A stretch of 11,641 bases of DNA from an uncultured Bacillota bacterium (GTDB taxonomy: Bacteria; Bacillota; Clostridia; Christensenellales; UBA1242), in NCBI GenBank assembly GCA_945921365.1, contig CAMEKL010000007.1, positions 1 to 11,641 on the forward strand, read 5' to 3'. Every line of letters starts with the position of its first letter. Within the stretch, counting starts at the first letter, position 1. Position numbers and translations under genes: made by a program. This document shows, piece by piece, positions 1 through 7,434 of this stretch. The notes beneath the pieces were generated by a model. It was given only the letters and a program-made list of their open reading frames with translations. It was not told the DNA's origin and made no database searches.

Positions 1-293
1 GCATTTTCTGCATCAATAAATGCAGCTGTTCCACCATTTTTTTGTGCTTCTGCCAAGATTTGAAGTGAAACTGTTGTTTTACCAGAAGATTCTGGGCCAT
101 ATATTTCAATTATTCTTCCTTTTGGAACTCCACCAATGCCAAGAGCAATATCAAGAGACAAGCAACCTGTGCTTATAACATCAACTTTTTGAATTGGATT
201 ATCTCCAAGTTTCATAATTGCACCTTTTCCAAATTGTTTCTCAATTTGTGCAAGTGCTGCTTCAAGTGAATTTATTTTACTTTTATCTGCCAT
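1..293 (-). CDS. recA: RecA recombinase, N-terminal part (runs off the window edge)
   Basis: RecA forms the ATP-dependent filament on single-stranded DNA that drives homologous recombination. Only the first 97 codons are inside the window; the 3' end is cut off at base 1. The translation begins [20 protein letters not shown], continues with the family's [10 protein letters not shown] segment, and has the Walker A motif GPESSGKT at residues 66-73 followed by AFIDAEN. ATG is at 293-291, with an AAAAGGA ribosome binding site about 8 bases upstream. It follows cinA by 43 bases in the same direction, the usual cinA-recA order in Firmicutes. A -10 box lies in that spacer, so it may be transcribed both from the upstream operon and on its own. 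No LexA-type CGAAC-N4-GTTCG operator is visible in the spacer. Identification is secure. Confidence 0.96.
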   Translation of the reverse strand, partial: MADKSKINSLEAALAQIEKQFGKGAIMKLGDNPIQKVDVISTGCLSLDIALGIGGVPKGRIIEIYGPESSGKTTVSLQILAEAQKNGGTAAFIDAEN

Positions 294-319
294 AACTTTT
301 TCCTTTTAAATATAGATTT

Positions 320-347
320 ATTATACTAAATTATTTTCACAAAGCAA
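320..347 (-). promoter_or_regulatory. Candidate promoter for recA
   Basis: Read on the minus strand there is a perfect TATAAT at 325-320, with a weak -35 candidate TTGCTT 16 bases upstream, inside the last codons of cinA. The predicted start of transcription, near 313, leaves a leader of about 20 bases that contains the recA ribosome binding site. The spacer has no hairpin, so read-through from cinA is also likely. Confidence 0.45.
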
Positions 348-1038
348 AATCTTTTTTGCGAAGTTTTTTAATAAGATAAAACATTGATGCCATGGTCACA
401 ATTTCAATTATTTCGCTTCTTGAGCCAACAAAATTGTTTTTGTAAACATCAATTTTGTTTCTATCTCCAATGGCAATATAGCATAGACCATTGTCTGGGT
501 TATTATCACCTCCAGCATAACCAGTTGTTGCAATAACAAGATTTGCTTCAGATTTATTTAAAAGCCCCTTTGCCATGTCATAGGTTGTTTGAGCACTAAC
601 CGCAGTGTTTGCTTTTAGAACTTCTTCACTGACATCAAGCATACGCATTTTTGCACTTTCAGTATACACAACATCTCCTTCAACAAGAACTTCGCTTGCA
701 CCAGGATTGTTTTTAACAAATGTTGCACATATATTTCCGGCAGTGATGGATTCTGCAACAGCAAGTTTAAGACCATTAAATTTTAGAAGTTGAAAAAGTG
801 CCTCAGAAAGTGATATATTTTCTTCTGCATATATAAAATTGCTCAATCTTTCAAAAATAGTGCTGGATAATCTATCAAAATTTAAATTTGAATCTTCTGC
901 TTCAAGTTTTAAAGAAGAATCACCTTGCCCTTCTGTTATTGTTATAAGCACACCATCGCTTTCAAGAAAAAGGTCTGAAAGAATAACTTTCATATCTTTT
1001 TCTCCTATTCCAAAAAGTTTAAATATGCTATTTTTCAT
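337..1038 (-). CDS. cinA: CinA-type nicotinamide-nucleotide amidase lacking the N-terminal COG1058 domain
   Basis: The C-terminal domain (about residues 75-233) is the PncC/CinA-C family, which hydrolyses NMN to nicotinate mononucleotide plus ammonia in pyridine-nucleotide salvage. Visible signatures are AESITAG (family AESxTGG, with the proposed nucleophilic Ser), NPGASE, VVYTESAK with a candidate catalytic Lys, AVSAQT and ATTGYAGGDN. Full CinA is roughly 410 residues; this one is 233. The first 70 or so residues (FKLFGIGEKDMK, then a VLITITEG stretch) match the FGIGES...L middle domain of full CinA, but the MoCF-like pyrophosphatase domain that normally precedes it is absent. ATG at 1038-1036 is chosen, with AGAAAGG 9 bases upstream; GTG at 1041 is possible. 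The start overlaps the pgsA stop by 11 bases, implying translational coupling. The stop is TGA. Confidence 0.88.
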   Translation of the reverse strand: MKNSIFKLFGIGEKDMKVILSDLFLESDGVLITITEGQGDSSLKLEAEDSNLNFDRLSSTIFERLSNFIYAEENISLSEALFQLLKFNGLKLAVAESITAGNICATFVKNNPGASEVLVEGDVVYTESAKMRMLDVSEEVLKANTAVSAQTTYDMAKGLLNKSEANLVIATTGYAGGDNNPDNGLCYIAIGDRNKIDVYKNNFVGSRSEIIEIVTMASMFYLIKKLRKKDFAL

Positions 1039-1612
1039 CACTTAAAACCTTTCTATTTTTAATTATATAGTTAACTCCAGAGGCAATTGTTAGCCCAACT
1101 GTTATTCCAAGAAGAACCCAGTTAAAAATTGAAAAGATTTCCATTCCAATGCCATTATAATCGGTGTTAAAAATAAGGAATGAAAGAAGCATCAAACATC
1201 CAAAGGAAACAAATTGAAAGTTTGTTTTAATTTTTCCAAACATATCGGCAGCAATAACATAGTTTTTTGTTGCAGCAATTTGCCTAAGTGCTGAAACAGC
1301 AAATTCTCTTGCCAGAATTATAATAGCGGCAATTGCTCCATATGGCATTGGAACAGTTCCATCACAAACAACAAGAATAAGCACAGTTGTTGTTAAAAGT
1401 TTGTCTGCAATTGGGTCCAAGAATTTACCAAGATTTGTTGTTAAGTTATATTTTCTTGCAATGTAACCATCAAAAAAATCTGTTATCGCGCAAATAACGA
1501 ACAAGCAAAGTGCAATAATTTTCCCAAATGGAACAAAAGATGCAAGATAGAAAAAAATTATAAGTGGAATTAAAATTATTCTAGAAAGTGTGATTTTATT
1601 TGGAAGATTCAT
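1028..1612 (-). CDS. pgsA: CDP-diacylglycerol-glycerol-3-phosphate 3-phosphatidyltransferase
   Basis: This inner-membrane enzyme makes phosphatidylglycerophosphate from CDP-diacylglycerol and glycerol 3-phosphate, the committed step to phosphatidylglycerol and cardiolipin. The 194-residue product has the usual family length. The CDP-alcohol phosphotransferase signature D-x2-DG-x2-AR-x8-G-x3-D-x3-D is complete: D45, D48-G49, A52-R53, G62, D66 and D70. The later PgsA-type blocks AREFAVSALRQIAA and FGKIKTNFQ are also present. Hydrophobic segments lie near residues 10-43, 72-102, 134-148 and 160-184. ATG at 1612-1610 has AAGGAG 7 bases upstream. It starts 10 bases after the rimO stop and runs into cinA, so it is an internal operon gene. 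Confidence 0.96.
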   Translation of the reverse strand: MNLPNKITLSRIILIPLIIFFYLASFVPFGKIIALCLFVICAITDFFDGYIARKYNLTTNLGKFLDPIADKLLTTTVLILVVCDGTVPMPYGAIAAIIILAREFAVSALRQIAATKNYVIAADMFGKIKTNFQFVSFGCLMLLSFLIFNTDYNGIGMEIFSIFNWVLLGITVGLTIASGVNYIIKNRKVLSDEK

Positions 1613-1622
1613 ATTTTTCTCC

Positions 1623-2966
1623 TTATCCCTTTATATTTGTTGTAGCAAAAAATGTATAATTTTTAAAGTCTAAAATCCTAACATCATAAAATTCACCAAC
1701 TTTAACATTTTCAGTGCAATCAATAAGAACACAAAAATCAACATTTGGACTCTGAAAGTTTGTTCTTGCAACAAACACTCCATTTTCTTCGTCAAACTCA
1801 TCAATCAAAACTTTATGTATTTCACCAATAAGACTTTCGTTGTTAGTTTTTGCAATCTCATTTTGAATTTTTTCAATTTTTTTAACTCTGCGCTTCTTAA
1901 TGAATTCTGGCACTTGCCCTTTTTGATAAAAAGCTTTTGTTCCTTCTTCCTTTGAGTAAGCAAAGAATCCAACTTGATGAAGTTTTGCTTCTTTTAAAAA
2001 CTTTACCAGTTTTTTAAATCTAGAAGATGTTTCCTCTGGATAACCAATGATAAACGTTGAACGAATCGTTAGTTTTGGATAGTTAGTTTTGATGTTCTCA
2101 ATAAGTTTTCTTGTTCTTTCTTCATCAATTCTTCTATTCATGCTTTTAAGAATTTTGTCATCAATATGTTGAAGTGGAATATCAAGATATTTACAAACTT
2201 TTGGGTTATTATTGATCTCATCAAGAAGTTCATCAGAAGCAAGCTCTGGATATAAATAGTGAAGCCTAATCCAAGAGATATTTTTAATTTTTGACAGTTC
2301 TTTAATAAGTTCAACAAGTCTATATTTTTTATAAAGGTCAATTCCGTATCTTGTTACATCTTGTGCAACCAAAATTAGTTCTTTTGCTCCACCGCAAGCA
2401 AGTTCCTTTGCTCTTTTTATAATCTGCTCAAAAGGAGTTGACTTATATCTTCCTCTAATTCTTGGAATTGTGCAATAAGAGCATCCATTATTGCAACCAT
2501 CTGCTATTTTAATGTATGCATAGTGTTTTGGCAAAAGAGTTTTTTGTGAAACCTCAATTTGTTTGCAGTTATATTCAACGCCATAGCATGAACAAATTTT
2601 GCTTACAATTTTAGTGTTATCTTTAATTTGAACAAAACAGTCAACTTCTGGAAGATAACTTTGAAGTTCTTCAAGATATCTTGAATTTAAACAGCCAGTA
2701 ACAATAATTTTTTCAAGTTTTTCTGCTTTTTTTAGGCTTATCATTTCAATTATGTTGTCTATTGACTCTTTTCTGGCAGGCAAAATAAAGGCACAAGTGT
2801 TGATTATAACAATGTTTGCATCTTCAATGCTTGTGTGTTTAATGCCAAATTTTTCAATCAGATACATCATCTCTTCAAGGTCAACGCGATTTTTATCGCA
2901 CCCCAAAGAAATGTATGCAATTTTTTTATTTTTCACATCTTCAAGTGTTATATTTTCTCTATCCAT
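1623..2966 (-). CDS. rimO: Ribosomal protein S12 methylthiotransferase RimO
   Basis: This radical-SAM methylthiotransferase adds a methylthio group to the conserved Asp of ribosomal protein S12. From the ATG at 2966 it has 447 residues. Domains in order: an N-terminal UPF0004 domain with three cluster cysteines (C23 in ISLGCDKNRVD, C58 in NTCAF, C92 in TGCLNS); the radical-SAM motif CNNGCSYC (C158, C162, C165); and a C-terminal TRAM domain from about residue 380. The SLGCxKNxVD block and CxIPRIRG after the SAM cysteines favour RimO over the tRNA enzyme MiaB. An upstream in-frame TTG at 2978 overlaps the Shine-Dalgarno itself, so the ATG is the better start. It overlaps the ftsK stop by 8 bases, with coupled translation. 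Confidence 0.94.
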   Translation of the reverse strand: MDRENITLEDVKNKKIAYISLGCDKNRVDLEEMMYLIEKFGIKHTSIEDANIVIINTCAFILPARKESIDNIIEMISLKKAEKLEKIIVTGCLNSRYLEELQSYLPEVDCFVQIKDNTKIVSKICSCYGVEYNCKQIEVSQKTLLPKHYAYIKIADGCNNGCSYCTIPRIRGRYKSTPFEQIIKRAKELACGGAKELILVAQDVTRYGIDLYKKYRLVELIKELSKIKNISWIRLHYLYPELASDELLDEINNNPKVCKYLDIPLQHIDDKILKSMNRRIDEERTRKLIENIKTNYPKLTIRSTFIIGYPEETSSRFKKLVKFLKEAKLHQVGFFAYSKEEGTKAFYQKGQVPEFIKKRRVKKIEKIQNEIAKTNNESLIGEIHKVLIDEFDEENGVFVARTNFQSPNVDFCVLIDCTENVKVGEFYDVRILDFKNYTFFATTNIKG

Positions 2967-5730
2967 TCGCTCCTCCAAAGAGTTCTTCCCATTGCTCCAT
3001 TGTTATATATACAGAACGTGGCTTACTTCCAACAGAAACATAACCTGCTTCAACCATTTGGTCTAATATTCTTGCTGCACGTGGATATCCAACTTCAAAT
3101 TTTCTTTGAATCATAGTTATTGAGGCTTGTCCATTTTCAATGATATATTTAAGAGCAAGTGGCAATAATTCATCAAAATTTGAAGAACCAGAGCCATCTA
3201 AATTCATATTTTGCTTGCCAGAAGCAGAAAGAGCCTTGCCAATTTCTGCATCATATTCACTTGGATTGTTTGCTTTAACAAATTCAACAACTTGTTCAAC
3301 TTCTTTTGTTGAAACAAAGCATCCTTGAATTCTTGTTGGTTCTGGCCTATCATTAGGGAAATAAAGCATATCCCCCTTTCCCAAAAGTTTTTCAGCGCCA
3401 GCTTGGTCTAAAATTGTTTTAGAATCAACATAACTCATAACGGCAAAAGCTATTCTTGATGGGAAATTTGCCTTAATTGTTCCAGTTATAACATTAACAG
3501 AAGGTCTTTGTGTTGCCAAAATTAAGTGAATTCCACATGCTCTAGCCTTTGCAGCAAGCCTTGCAATTTTATCTTCCAAATCTTTTTTTGCTTGAAGCAT
3601 AAAATCAGCAAGCTCATCAATAATAATAACAATAAGTGGAAGTTTGTCATTTTCACCTGAAAGAACGACTTCGCTGTTGTTATATTCTTCCAAATTTCTT
3701 GCTCTAACATCTTGGAAAAGAGAAAATCTTCTTTCCATTTCAACTATAGCCCAATTAAGTGCATTGATTGCCTTATCTATTTCAGAAATAATTCTCGGTT
3801 GCAAAAGGTGTGGAAGTCCATCATAAATTGAAAATTCAACACGTTTAGGGTCAATTAAAATAAGCCTTAAATCTTCTGGAGACATTCTGTATATAAGCGA
3901 AATAATAATAGAATTTAAGCAAACGCTTTTACCACTTCCGGTTGTTCCTGCAACGAGAAGATGAGGCATTTTTGCAAGGTTACAGAGTTTTACATCACCA
4001 TTTATATCTTTTCCAAGTGCGAAAGTTAGTGGTGCTTTTGCTTCCGCAAACTCTTTTGAAGAGATGATTTCTTTAAGCCCAATTGTTGTGATTTCTTCAT
4101 TTGGAACTTCGATTCCAACTGCACTACGTCCTAAAATTGGCGCTTCAATTCTTATATTTCCATTTGAAGCAATTGAATATGCTATATCATCTTGATGGTT
4201 TAAAATTTTCTTAACAGAAACACCAACAGGCATTTCAAGTTCATATCTAGTAACTGCTGGACCAATAACAATTCTAACAACTTTTGCTGGAATGTTAAAG
4301 TTTAGAAGGCTTTCTTCAAGTTTTTGTGCAGATTCTTGAACTGTTGATTGAATGTTTGTGTTGTTTGTTGGGTAAAACTTAAGAAAATCGACTGGTGGTT
4401 TAACATAAGTTGGTGGTTTTTTATAAAAGTTTTTTTGACTTTTAATTTGTTCCTCATGTTTCTTTTCTGCTCCTGCAATCTCAAGTTGAACAGGAGTTTT
4501 TTCTTGTTTTGTTGTATTTATGTTTATATCCAGATTTGAATTTGCTTTTGCACCTTCGATAATTTTGTCAATAAACAAATCATTTTCTTCTGAATCGTCT
4601 TTTTCGAGATCAACAAAATCTTGTGAATGTTTTTCATCTTTAACATTTTTGTTATTCTCTGTTCTGTTTTTAAACAGCATAAAGTTTGAGGTTTCATCAT
4701 GAATGACCTTCTCTGGTTGTTTAATTTCATTAGATTCGTTCTTTATTTCGAGAATTTTTTTATTAACATCGTCTAAAAAGTCACTATTTTCATCTTTAAA
4801 AGATGAAACTCTTGAACTATTAACAACATCTAAGAATTTTGGTGGAGTTAGAATATAGTCTTTTCTTGAAATTTCATTATTTAAAAGTTTTTTTTCAAGT
4901 GGATCTCTAGATTCTTGCATATTATTTTTTAATTTAAAGTTTTCACTGCTTTCAACTACACCGCTGCTTTTAACAAGGCCAAGCTTTTTCTTTGCGGAAA
5001 TATTTTTTTCATCTAATTCTTCTTCAATTTTGCCATCTAAAACAATTTTAGCTTTTTCTTTATGTTTTGGTTTTTCTTCGTTTTTGACAAAAGTTACTTC
5101 CTCGCCCTCTCTTCCAATTAAATTGCCTTCAGAATCAATAAGCCATTCGCCCTTTTTTTCTTTCGCTTTTTCTTGTTTAATATGAACAGTGTCAATTTCT
5201 TCTTTTTTTTGTTTTTTTGTTATAACAACACCATTTTCAGCACTCTTTTTAACAAAAATCAAATAATCTATAATCAACCAAGAAAAAGTTATAAGCGTAA
5301 TTGAAAAAACAACATAAACTCCAATATTATTTAAAGTGTATTTAATTGGTGAAATAAATATTCCAACAATAATTCCACCTGGTGTTAACTGCCTTGTGTA
5401 GCAAGATGCAAGAAACTCAAAAAATCCACCCTGAAAATTATGCATTATTGCCATTTGAATTATTGCAAGCAAACTAATAATTGCACACGTAATTAAAACA
5501 AGATATTTTGCAGGTAAAATATATTTACGCTTGTTTAAAAGTGCAATCCCAATAATGAAAGTTAAAATAAAAAGTGGATAAGAAAAAAGGCCAAAAGTTC
5601 CAAGCAAAAAATGCTTTAAAAACCCTATAAGCCCTGTAAAAAGCGGAATAAAACATATTGTTGAAATTGTAATTAAAATAATTCCAACAAGTTTTTTTAT
5701 ATTTTTTCTGTTAAATTTATATTTGGCCAC
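2959..5730 (-). CDS. ftsK: FtsK/SpoIIIE-family DNA translocase
   Basis: This membrane-anchored hexameric ATPase pumps chromosomal DNA through the closing septum, or into the forespore in spore formers. About 923 residues from the GTG at 5730. N-terminal hydrophobic segments (about residues 12-165) can form four or so membrane spans. A long charged linker rich in Lys, Glu and Asn follows (about 170-440). The motor then has Walker A GTTGSGKS (about 595-602) and Walker B LIVIIIDELADF (about 699-710). The C-terminal gamma winged-helix domain (about 850-919) contains EVGYPRAARILDQMVEAGYV, as in SpoIIIE/FtsK members that read oriented DNA motifs. The TTG at 5751 is rejected because it sits next to the promoter and lacks an RBS. 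FtsK versus SpoIIIE cannot be settled from the sequence alone. It heads the rimO-pgsA-cinA-recA run. Confidence 0.95.
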   Translation of the reverse strand: MAKYKFNRKNIKKLVGIILITISTICFIPLFTGLIGFLKHFLLGTFGLFSYPLFILTFIIGIALLNKRKYILPAKYLVLITCAIISLLAIIQMAIMHNFQGGFFEFLASCYTRQLTPGGIIVGIFISPIKYTLNNIGVYVVFSITLITFSWLIIDYLIFVKKSAENGVVITKKQKKEEIDTVHIKQEKAKEKKGEWLIDSEGNLIGREGEEVTFVKNEEKPKHKEKAKIVLDGKIEEELDEKNISAKKKLGLVKSSGVVESSENFKLKNNMQESRDPLEKKLLNNEISRKDYILTPPKFLDVVNSSRVSSFKDENSDFLDDVNKKILEIKNESNEIKQPEKVIHDETSNFMLFKNRTENNKNVKDEKHSQDFVDLEKDDSEENDLFIDKIIEGAKANSNLDININTTKQEKTPVQLEIAGAEKKHEEQIKSQKNFYKKPPTYVKPPVDFLKFYPTNNTNIQSTVQESAQKLEESLLNFNIPAKVVRIVIGPAVTRYELEMPVGVSVKKILNHQDDIAYSIASNGNIRIEAPILGRSAVGIEVPNEEITTIGLKEIISSKEFAEAKAPLTFALGKDINGDVKLCNLAKMPHLLVAGTTGSGKSVCLNSIIISLIYRMSPEDLRLILIDPKRVEFSIYDGLPHLLQPRIISEIDKAINALNWAIVEMERRFSLFQDVRARNLEEYNNSEVVLSGENDKLPLIVIIIDELADFMLQAKKDLEDKIARLAAKARACGIHLILATQRPSVNVITGTIKANFPSRIAFAVMSYVDSKTILDQAGAEKLLGKGDMLYFPNDRPEPTRIQGCFVSTKEVEQVVEFVKANNPSEYDAEIGKALSASGKQNMNLDGSGSSNFDELLPLALKYIIENGQASITMIQRKFEVGYPRAARILDQMVEAGYVSVGSKPRSVYITMEQWEELFGGANG
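2967..2976 (-). promoter_or_regulatory. Ribosome binding site that sets the rimO start
   Basis: GGAGGA at 2976-2971 (minus strand) lies 4 bases from the ATG at 2966. It is contained in the last codons of ftsK. An alternative TTG start at 2978 would include this site in its own first codons, which argues against that start. Confidence 0.75.
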
Positions 5731-5741
5731 AAAATCCCCTT
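5731..5741 (-). promoter_or_regulatory. Ribosome binding site that sets the GTG start of ftsK
   Basis: AAGGGG at 5741-5736 on the minus strand stands 5 bases before GTG 5730-5728. The same AAGGGG element precedes trxA and the first YugP gene at similar spacing, which supports this start over the TTG at 5751. Confidence 0.7.
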
Positions 5742-5755
5742 TTATAAACAAGAGA

Positions 5756-5764
5756 ATTATAGCA
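5756..5764 (-). promoter_or_regulatory. Extended -10 promoter for ftsK operon
   Basis: The minus strand reads TGC-TATAAT at 5764-5756, a perfect -10 hexamer with the TGn extension. No good -35 is seen at 16-18 bases, as is common for extended -10 promoters. Transcription would start near 5749, about 19 bases before the GTG, leaving room for the AAGGGG site. The spacer 5765-5837 is almost pure A/T, with no clear intrinsic terminator after the upstream gene. Confidence 0.6.
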
Positions 5765-5837
5765 CAAATATATTAAAAATAAAATAGATATTTGTAAATT
5801 TTTAATAAAATATTTTTTTTGTTCAATTTAAATTAAA

Positions 5838-6529
5838 TTAAGAGAAAAATGCTTCATTAACTTTCGCAATTTCAACAGCTTGCGTTAAAAGAGTTATATC
5901 CAAATCTATAATTGGAAAATGCTCTATATCTTCTTTAAAAGAAAGAGTTTGATATGTGAAGTTAATGTTATTCTCACTGTATGTTTCAACAGCTAAGAAA
6001 CTGACAACATCATTTTTTGAAACAACTTTCAAGTCTTCTGCATTTGCTGTTTCACTACTATTTGTCCATGCATTTAAGCTTCCAACATAATATGCCCATT
6101 CGCCGTCAAAAAGCCAATTTTCATTAAAAACAATTGGAGTTCTTGTGTTAAATGTTTTATCAAGTTCTTCATCTGTTAAAACAGCGTTCGTGCTTGCATG
6201 TTTTAATATGATTTTTGCTCTAATATAAAATTCGTCTGTTGTTAAAGATTCAAAAGTTGGATTAACAACAAAAATCTTTTCATGGCTTCCAAAATTTGTT
6301 TCATTGATTCTGCTTTTTGTTGGAATAGACATAACATCATCAAGGGCTGAAATATCATGTTTCAAAAGCCAAAATTCATTAGTTATTCCATCTTGTTCAA
6401 CCGTTTCACCAAAATCAACCAAAATTCCTGGAGTTAGATTAACCCTACCAGTTAGTTTTCTTCTTGTTCCAAAATAAGCAAAGCAGAAATTAAGCTTAAA
6501 AATAAGGTTTTCTTGTTTTCTTTCATCAT
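5838..6529 (-). pseudogene. TasA/CalY-like exported protein (SipW-type signal peptide), frameshifted
   Basis: The coding sequence is split between two frames. The start ATG (6529, or the adjacent 6526) follows AGGGGA and encodes a typical signal peptide, MMKENKKTLFLSLISAL, that hits TAA at 6454-6452. From about 6479 the other frame reads AYFGTRRKLTGRVNLTPG and stays open to 5838. One missing base near 6479 would join them into a 230-residue protein. Signal peptide, AYF, then GxVxLTPGIxVDF is the pattern of TasA/camelysin-type proteins processed by SipW. So is the body: VNPTFESLTTDEFYIRAKI, DGEWAYYVG and a C-terminal LDITLLTQAVE segment. Such proteins form biofilm fibres or surface proteins. 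No good start exists in the long frame; a TTG at 6422 with a weak AGGA would give a cytoplasmic 194-residue fragment. It could be a real pseudogene, phase variation, or a base error. No SipW gene is in the window. Confidence 0.65.
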
Positions 6530-6550
6530 ATTCCCCTATTACGATTTTAG

Positions 6551-6578
6551 TTTATCAATTTTTAGTTAAAATTGTCAA
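6551..6578 (-). promoter_or_regulatory. Promoter for the TasA-like gene
   Basis: A perfect -35 TTGACA lies at 6578-6573 on the minus strand, with a GATAAA -10 (4 of 6) 16 bases downstream at 6556-6551. It sits just after the terminator of the preceding unit and about 20 bases before the first ATG, so this gene forms its own transcription unit. Confidence 0.5.
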
Positions 6579-6614
6579 ACAAAAGAAGAAAAAATCTTGC
6601 AAATTTGCAAGATT
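6579..6614 (-). terminator. Intrinsic terminator after the DivIVA-like gene
   Basis: A perfect 22-base palindrome at 6593-6614 (arms AATCTTGCAAA and TTTGCAAGATT) overlaps the stop codon of the DivIVA-like gene. In the minus-strand transcript it forms a stem of 8 or more pairs, followed by a T-rich tract (TTTTTTCTTCTTTT) at 6592-6579. This is a classical Rho-independent terminator. Confidence 0.85.
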
Positions 6615-7434
6615 ATTGATTGTTGATAAAAAAATCAAATGATTTCATAATAACTTCTAGGTCATCTTTTGGATTTATACAGTCTTCTAAATCAAATCCA
6701 CTATCTTCTTTTTTTGCTGATGAGAAATTAAATGTGGTGTTGTCTGATTCCATATTGTCACTATTAAGAAACTTGTCAACAAGGTTTTCATATTTATCAT
6801 CTTTTTCTAAGTTCATATTTACAATTGGCTTGATTTTTATTGTTTTTTCTTCAAGTTTACTTAATTCAGTTTTATCTGACGATTTAAATTTTGCTTTTCT
6901 TTCTATAATCAATTTATCATCACTTTCATCAATAAAATTTGCATTTTCAAGCTCTTTTTGCTTTTTAATTTCATTTCTTTTTCCAGTTAGTTTATCAAGA
7001 AGCGACCTAATTGGATCTGTTGCAGGATTTGTTTTCATAATCTCAACATTAAATTCATCTTTAAGTGCTTTTTGAATAGAAAGTTTTAATGAATCAATGT
7101 CTTCTCTAACACTTGGAATCTTAATCATGGGATATTTTTTTGTCATTTCATTGAGAAGCATTTCCCATTTCATATACAAAATGTTCATCTGTTCAATTTT
7201 AAGTTTATATATATTTTTTGAACTTTCTTCTATCTCTTTTGCTTTATCAACAGCTGCAGTGAGAGCAAGAGCAATTGAATTACTGCTTGACTGAAGTTTT
7301 GCAATTTGAATTTTAAGTTCGTCAATTTGCTTGTTTTTTTCTTCAATTTTCTCAGCATTATCTCTTTCTATTTTTGATAAATATTCATCAACTTCAACTG
7401 TATTATATCCATTTTTCTGATTTGAAAAGTTCAT
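6613..7434 (-). CDS. DivIVA-domain coiled-coil protein
   Basis: DivIVA/GpsB-type proteins are polar or septal scaffolds built from an N-terminal DivIVA motif and coiled coil. This 273-residue protein opens MNFSNQKNGYNTVEVDEYLSKI, which matches the GYxxxEVDxFL core, then has a Lys/Glu-rich coiled coil to about residue 80. A second helical region (about 80-130) and a charged, probably disordered tail follow, ending in a short hydrophobic patch (LEVIMKSFDFF). The Phe-Arg that precedes GYD in B. subtilis DivIVA and inserts into the membrane is replaced here by Lys-Asn. ATG at 7434 has GAGGA 4 bases upstream inside the previous gene, and overlaps that gene's TGA as ATGA, so the two are translationally coupled. 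An upstream TTG or other start is not needed. The exact role is unknown. Confidence 0.72.
   Translation of the reverse strand: MNFSNQKNGYNTVEVDEYLSKIERDNAEKIEEKNKQIDELKIQIAKLQSSSNSIALALTAAVDKAKEIEESSKNIYKLKIEQMNILYMKWEMLLNEMTKKYPMIKIPSVREDIDSLKLSIQKALKDEFNVEIMKTNPATDPIRSLLDKLTGKRNEIKKQKELENANFIDESDDKLIIERKAKFKSSDKTELSKLEEKTIKIKPIVNMNLEKDDKYENLVDKFLNSDNMESDNTTFNFSSAKKEDSGFDLEDCINPKDDLEVIMKSFDFFINNQ

Noticed and set aside
4302..4730. Short open frames on both strands within the ftsK linker
   Set aside because: Shadows of the charged, A-rich linker; no recognisable motifs or start signals.
5765..5837. Terminator between the TasA-like gene and ftsK
   Set aside because: Only A/T palindromes such as AATTTAAATT, without a G/C-containing stem or a properly placed T tract.
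5838..6422. A complete 194-residue cytoplasmic protein starting at TTG 6422
   Set aside because: The same frame continues upstream through AYF...LTPG motifs that belong to the family, and the strong RBS, ATG and signal peptide lie at 6529 in another frame. A frameshifted exported protein explains it better.
6620..7075. Plus-strand open frame of 151 codons opposite the DivIVA-like gene
   Set aside because: Low-complexity Ser/Phe/Leu product typical of the antisense of a Lys/Glu-rich coiled coil; no ribosome binding site or family motif.
7431..7434. TGA read as Trp (mycoplasma-type code)
   Set aside because: TGA serves as the stop in an ATGA overlap and for cinA, and Trp codons in recognised genes are TGG.
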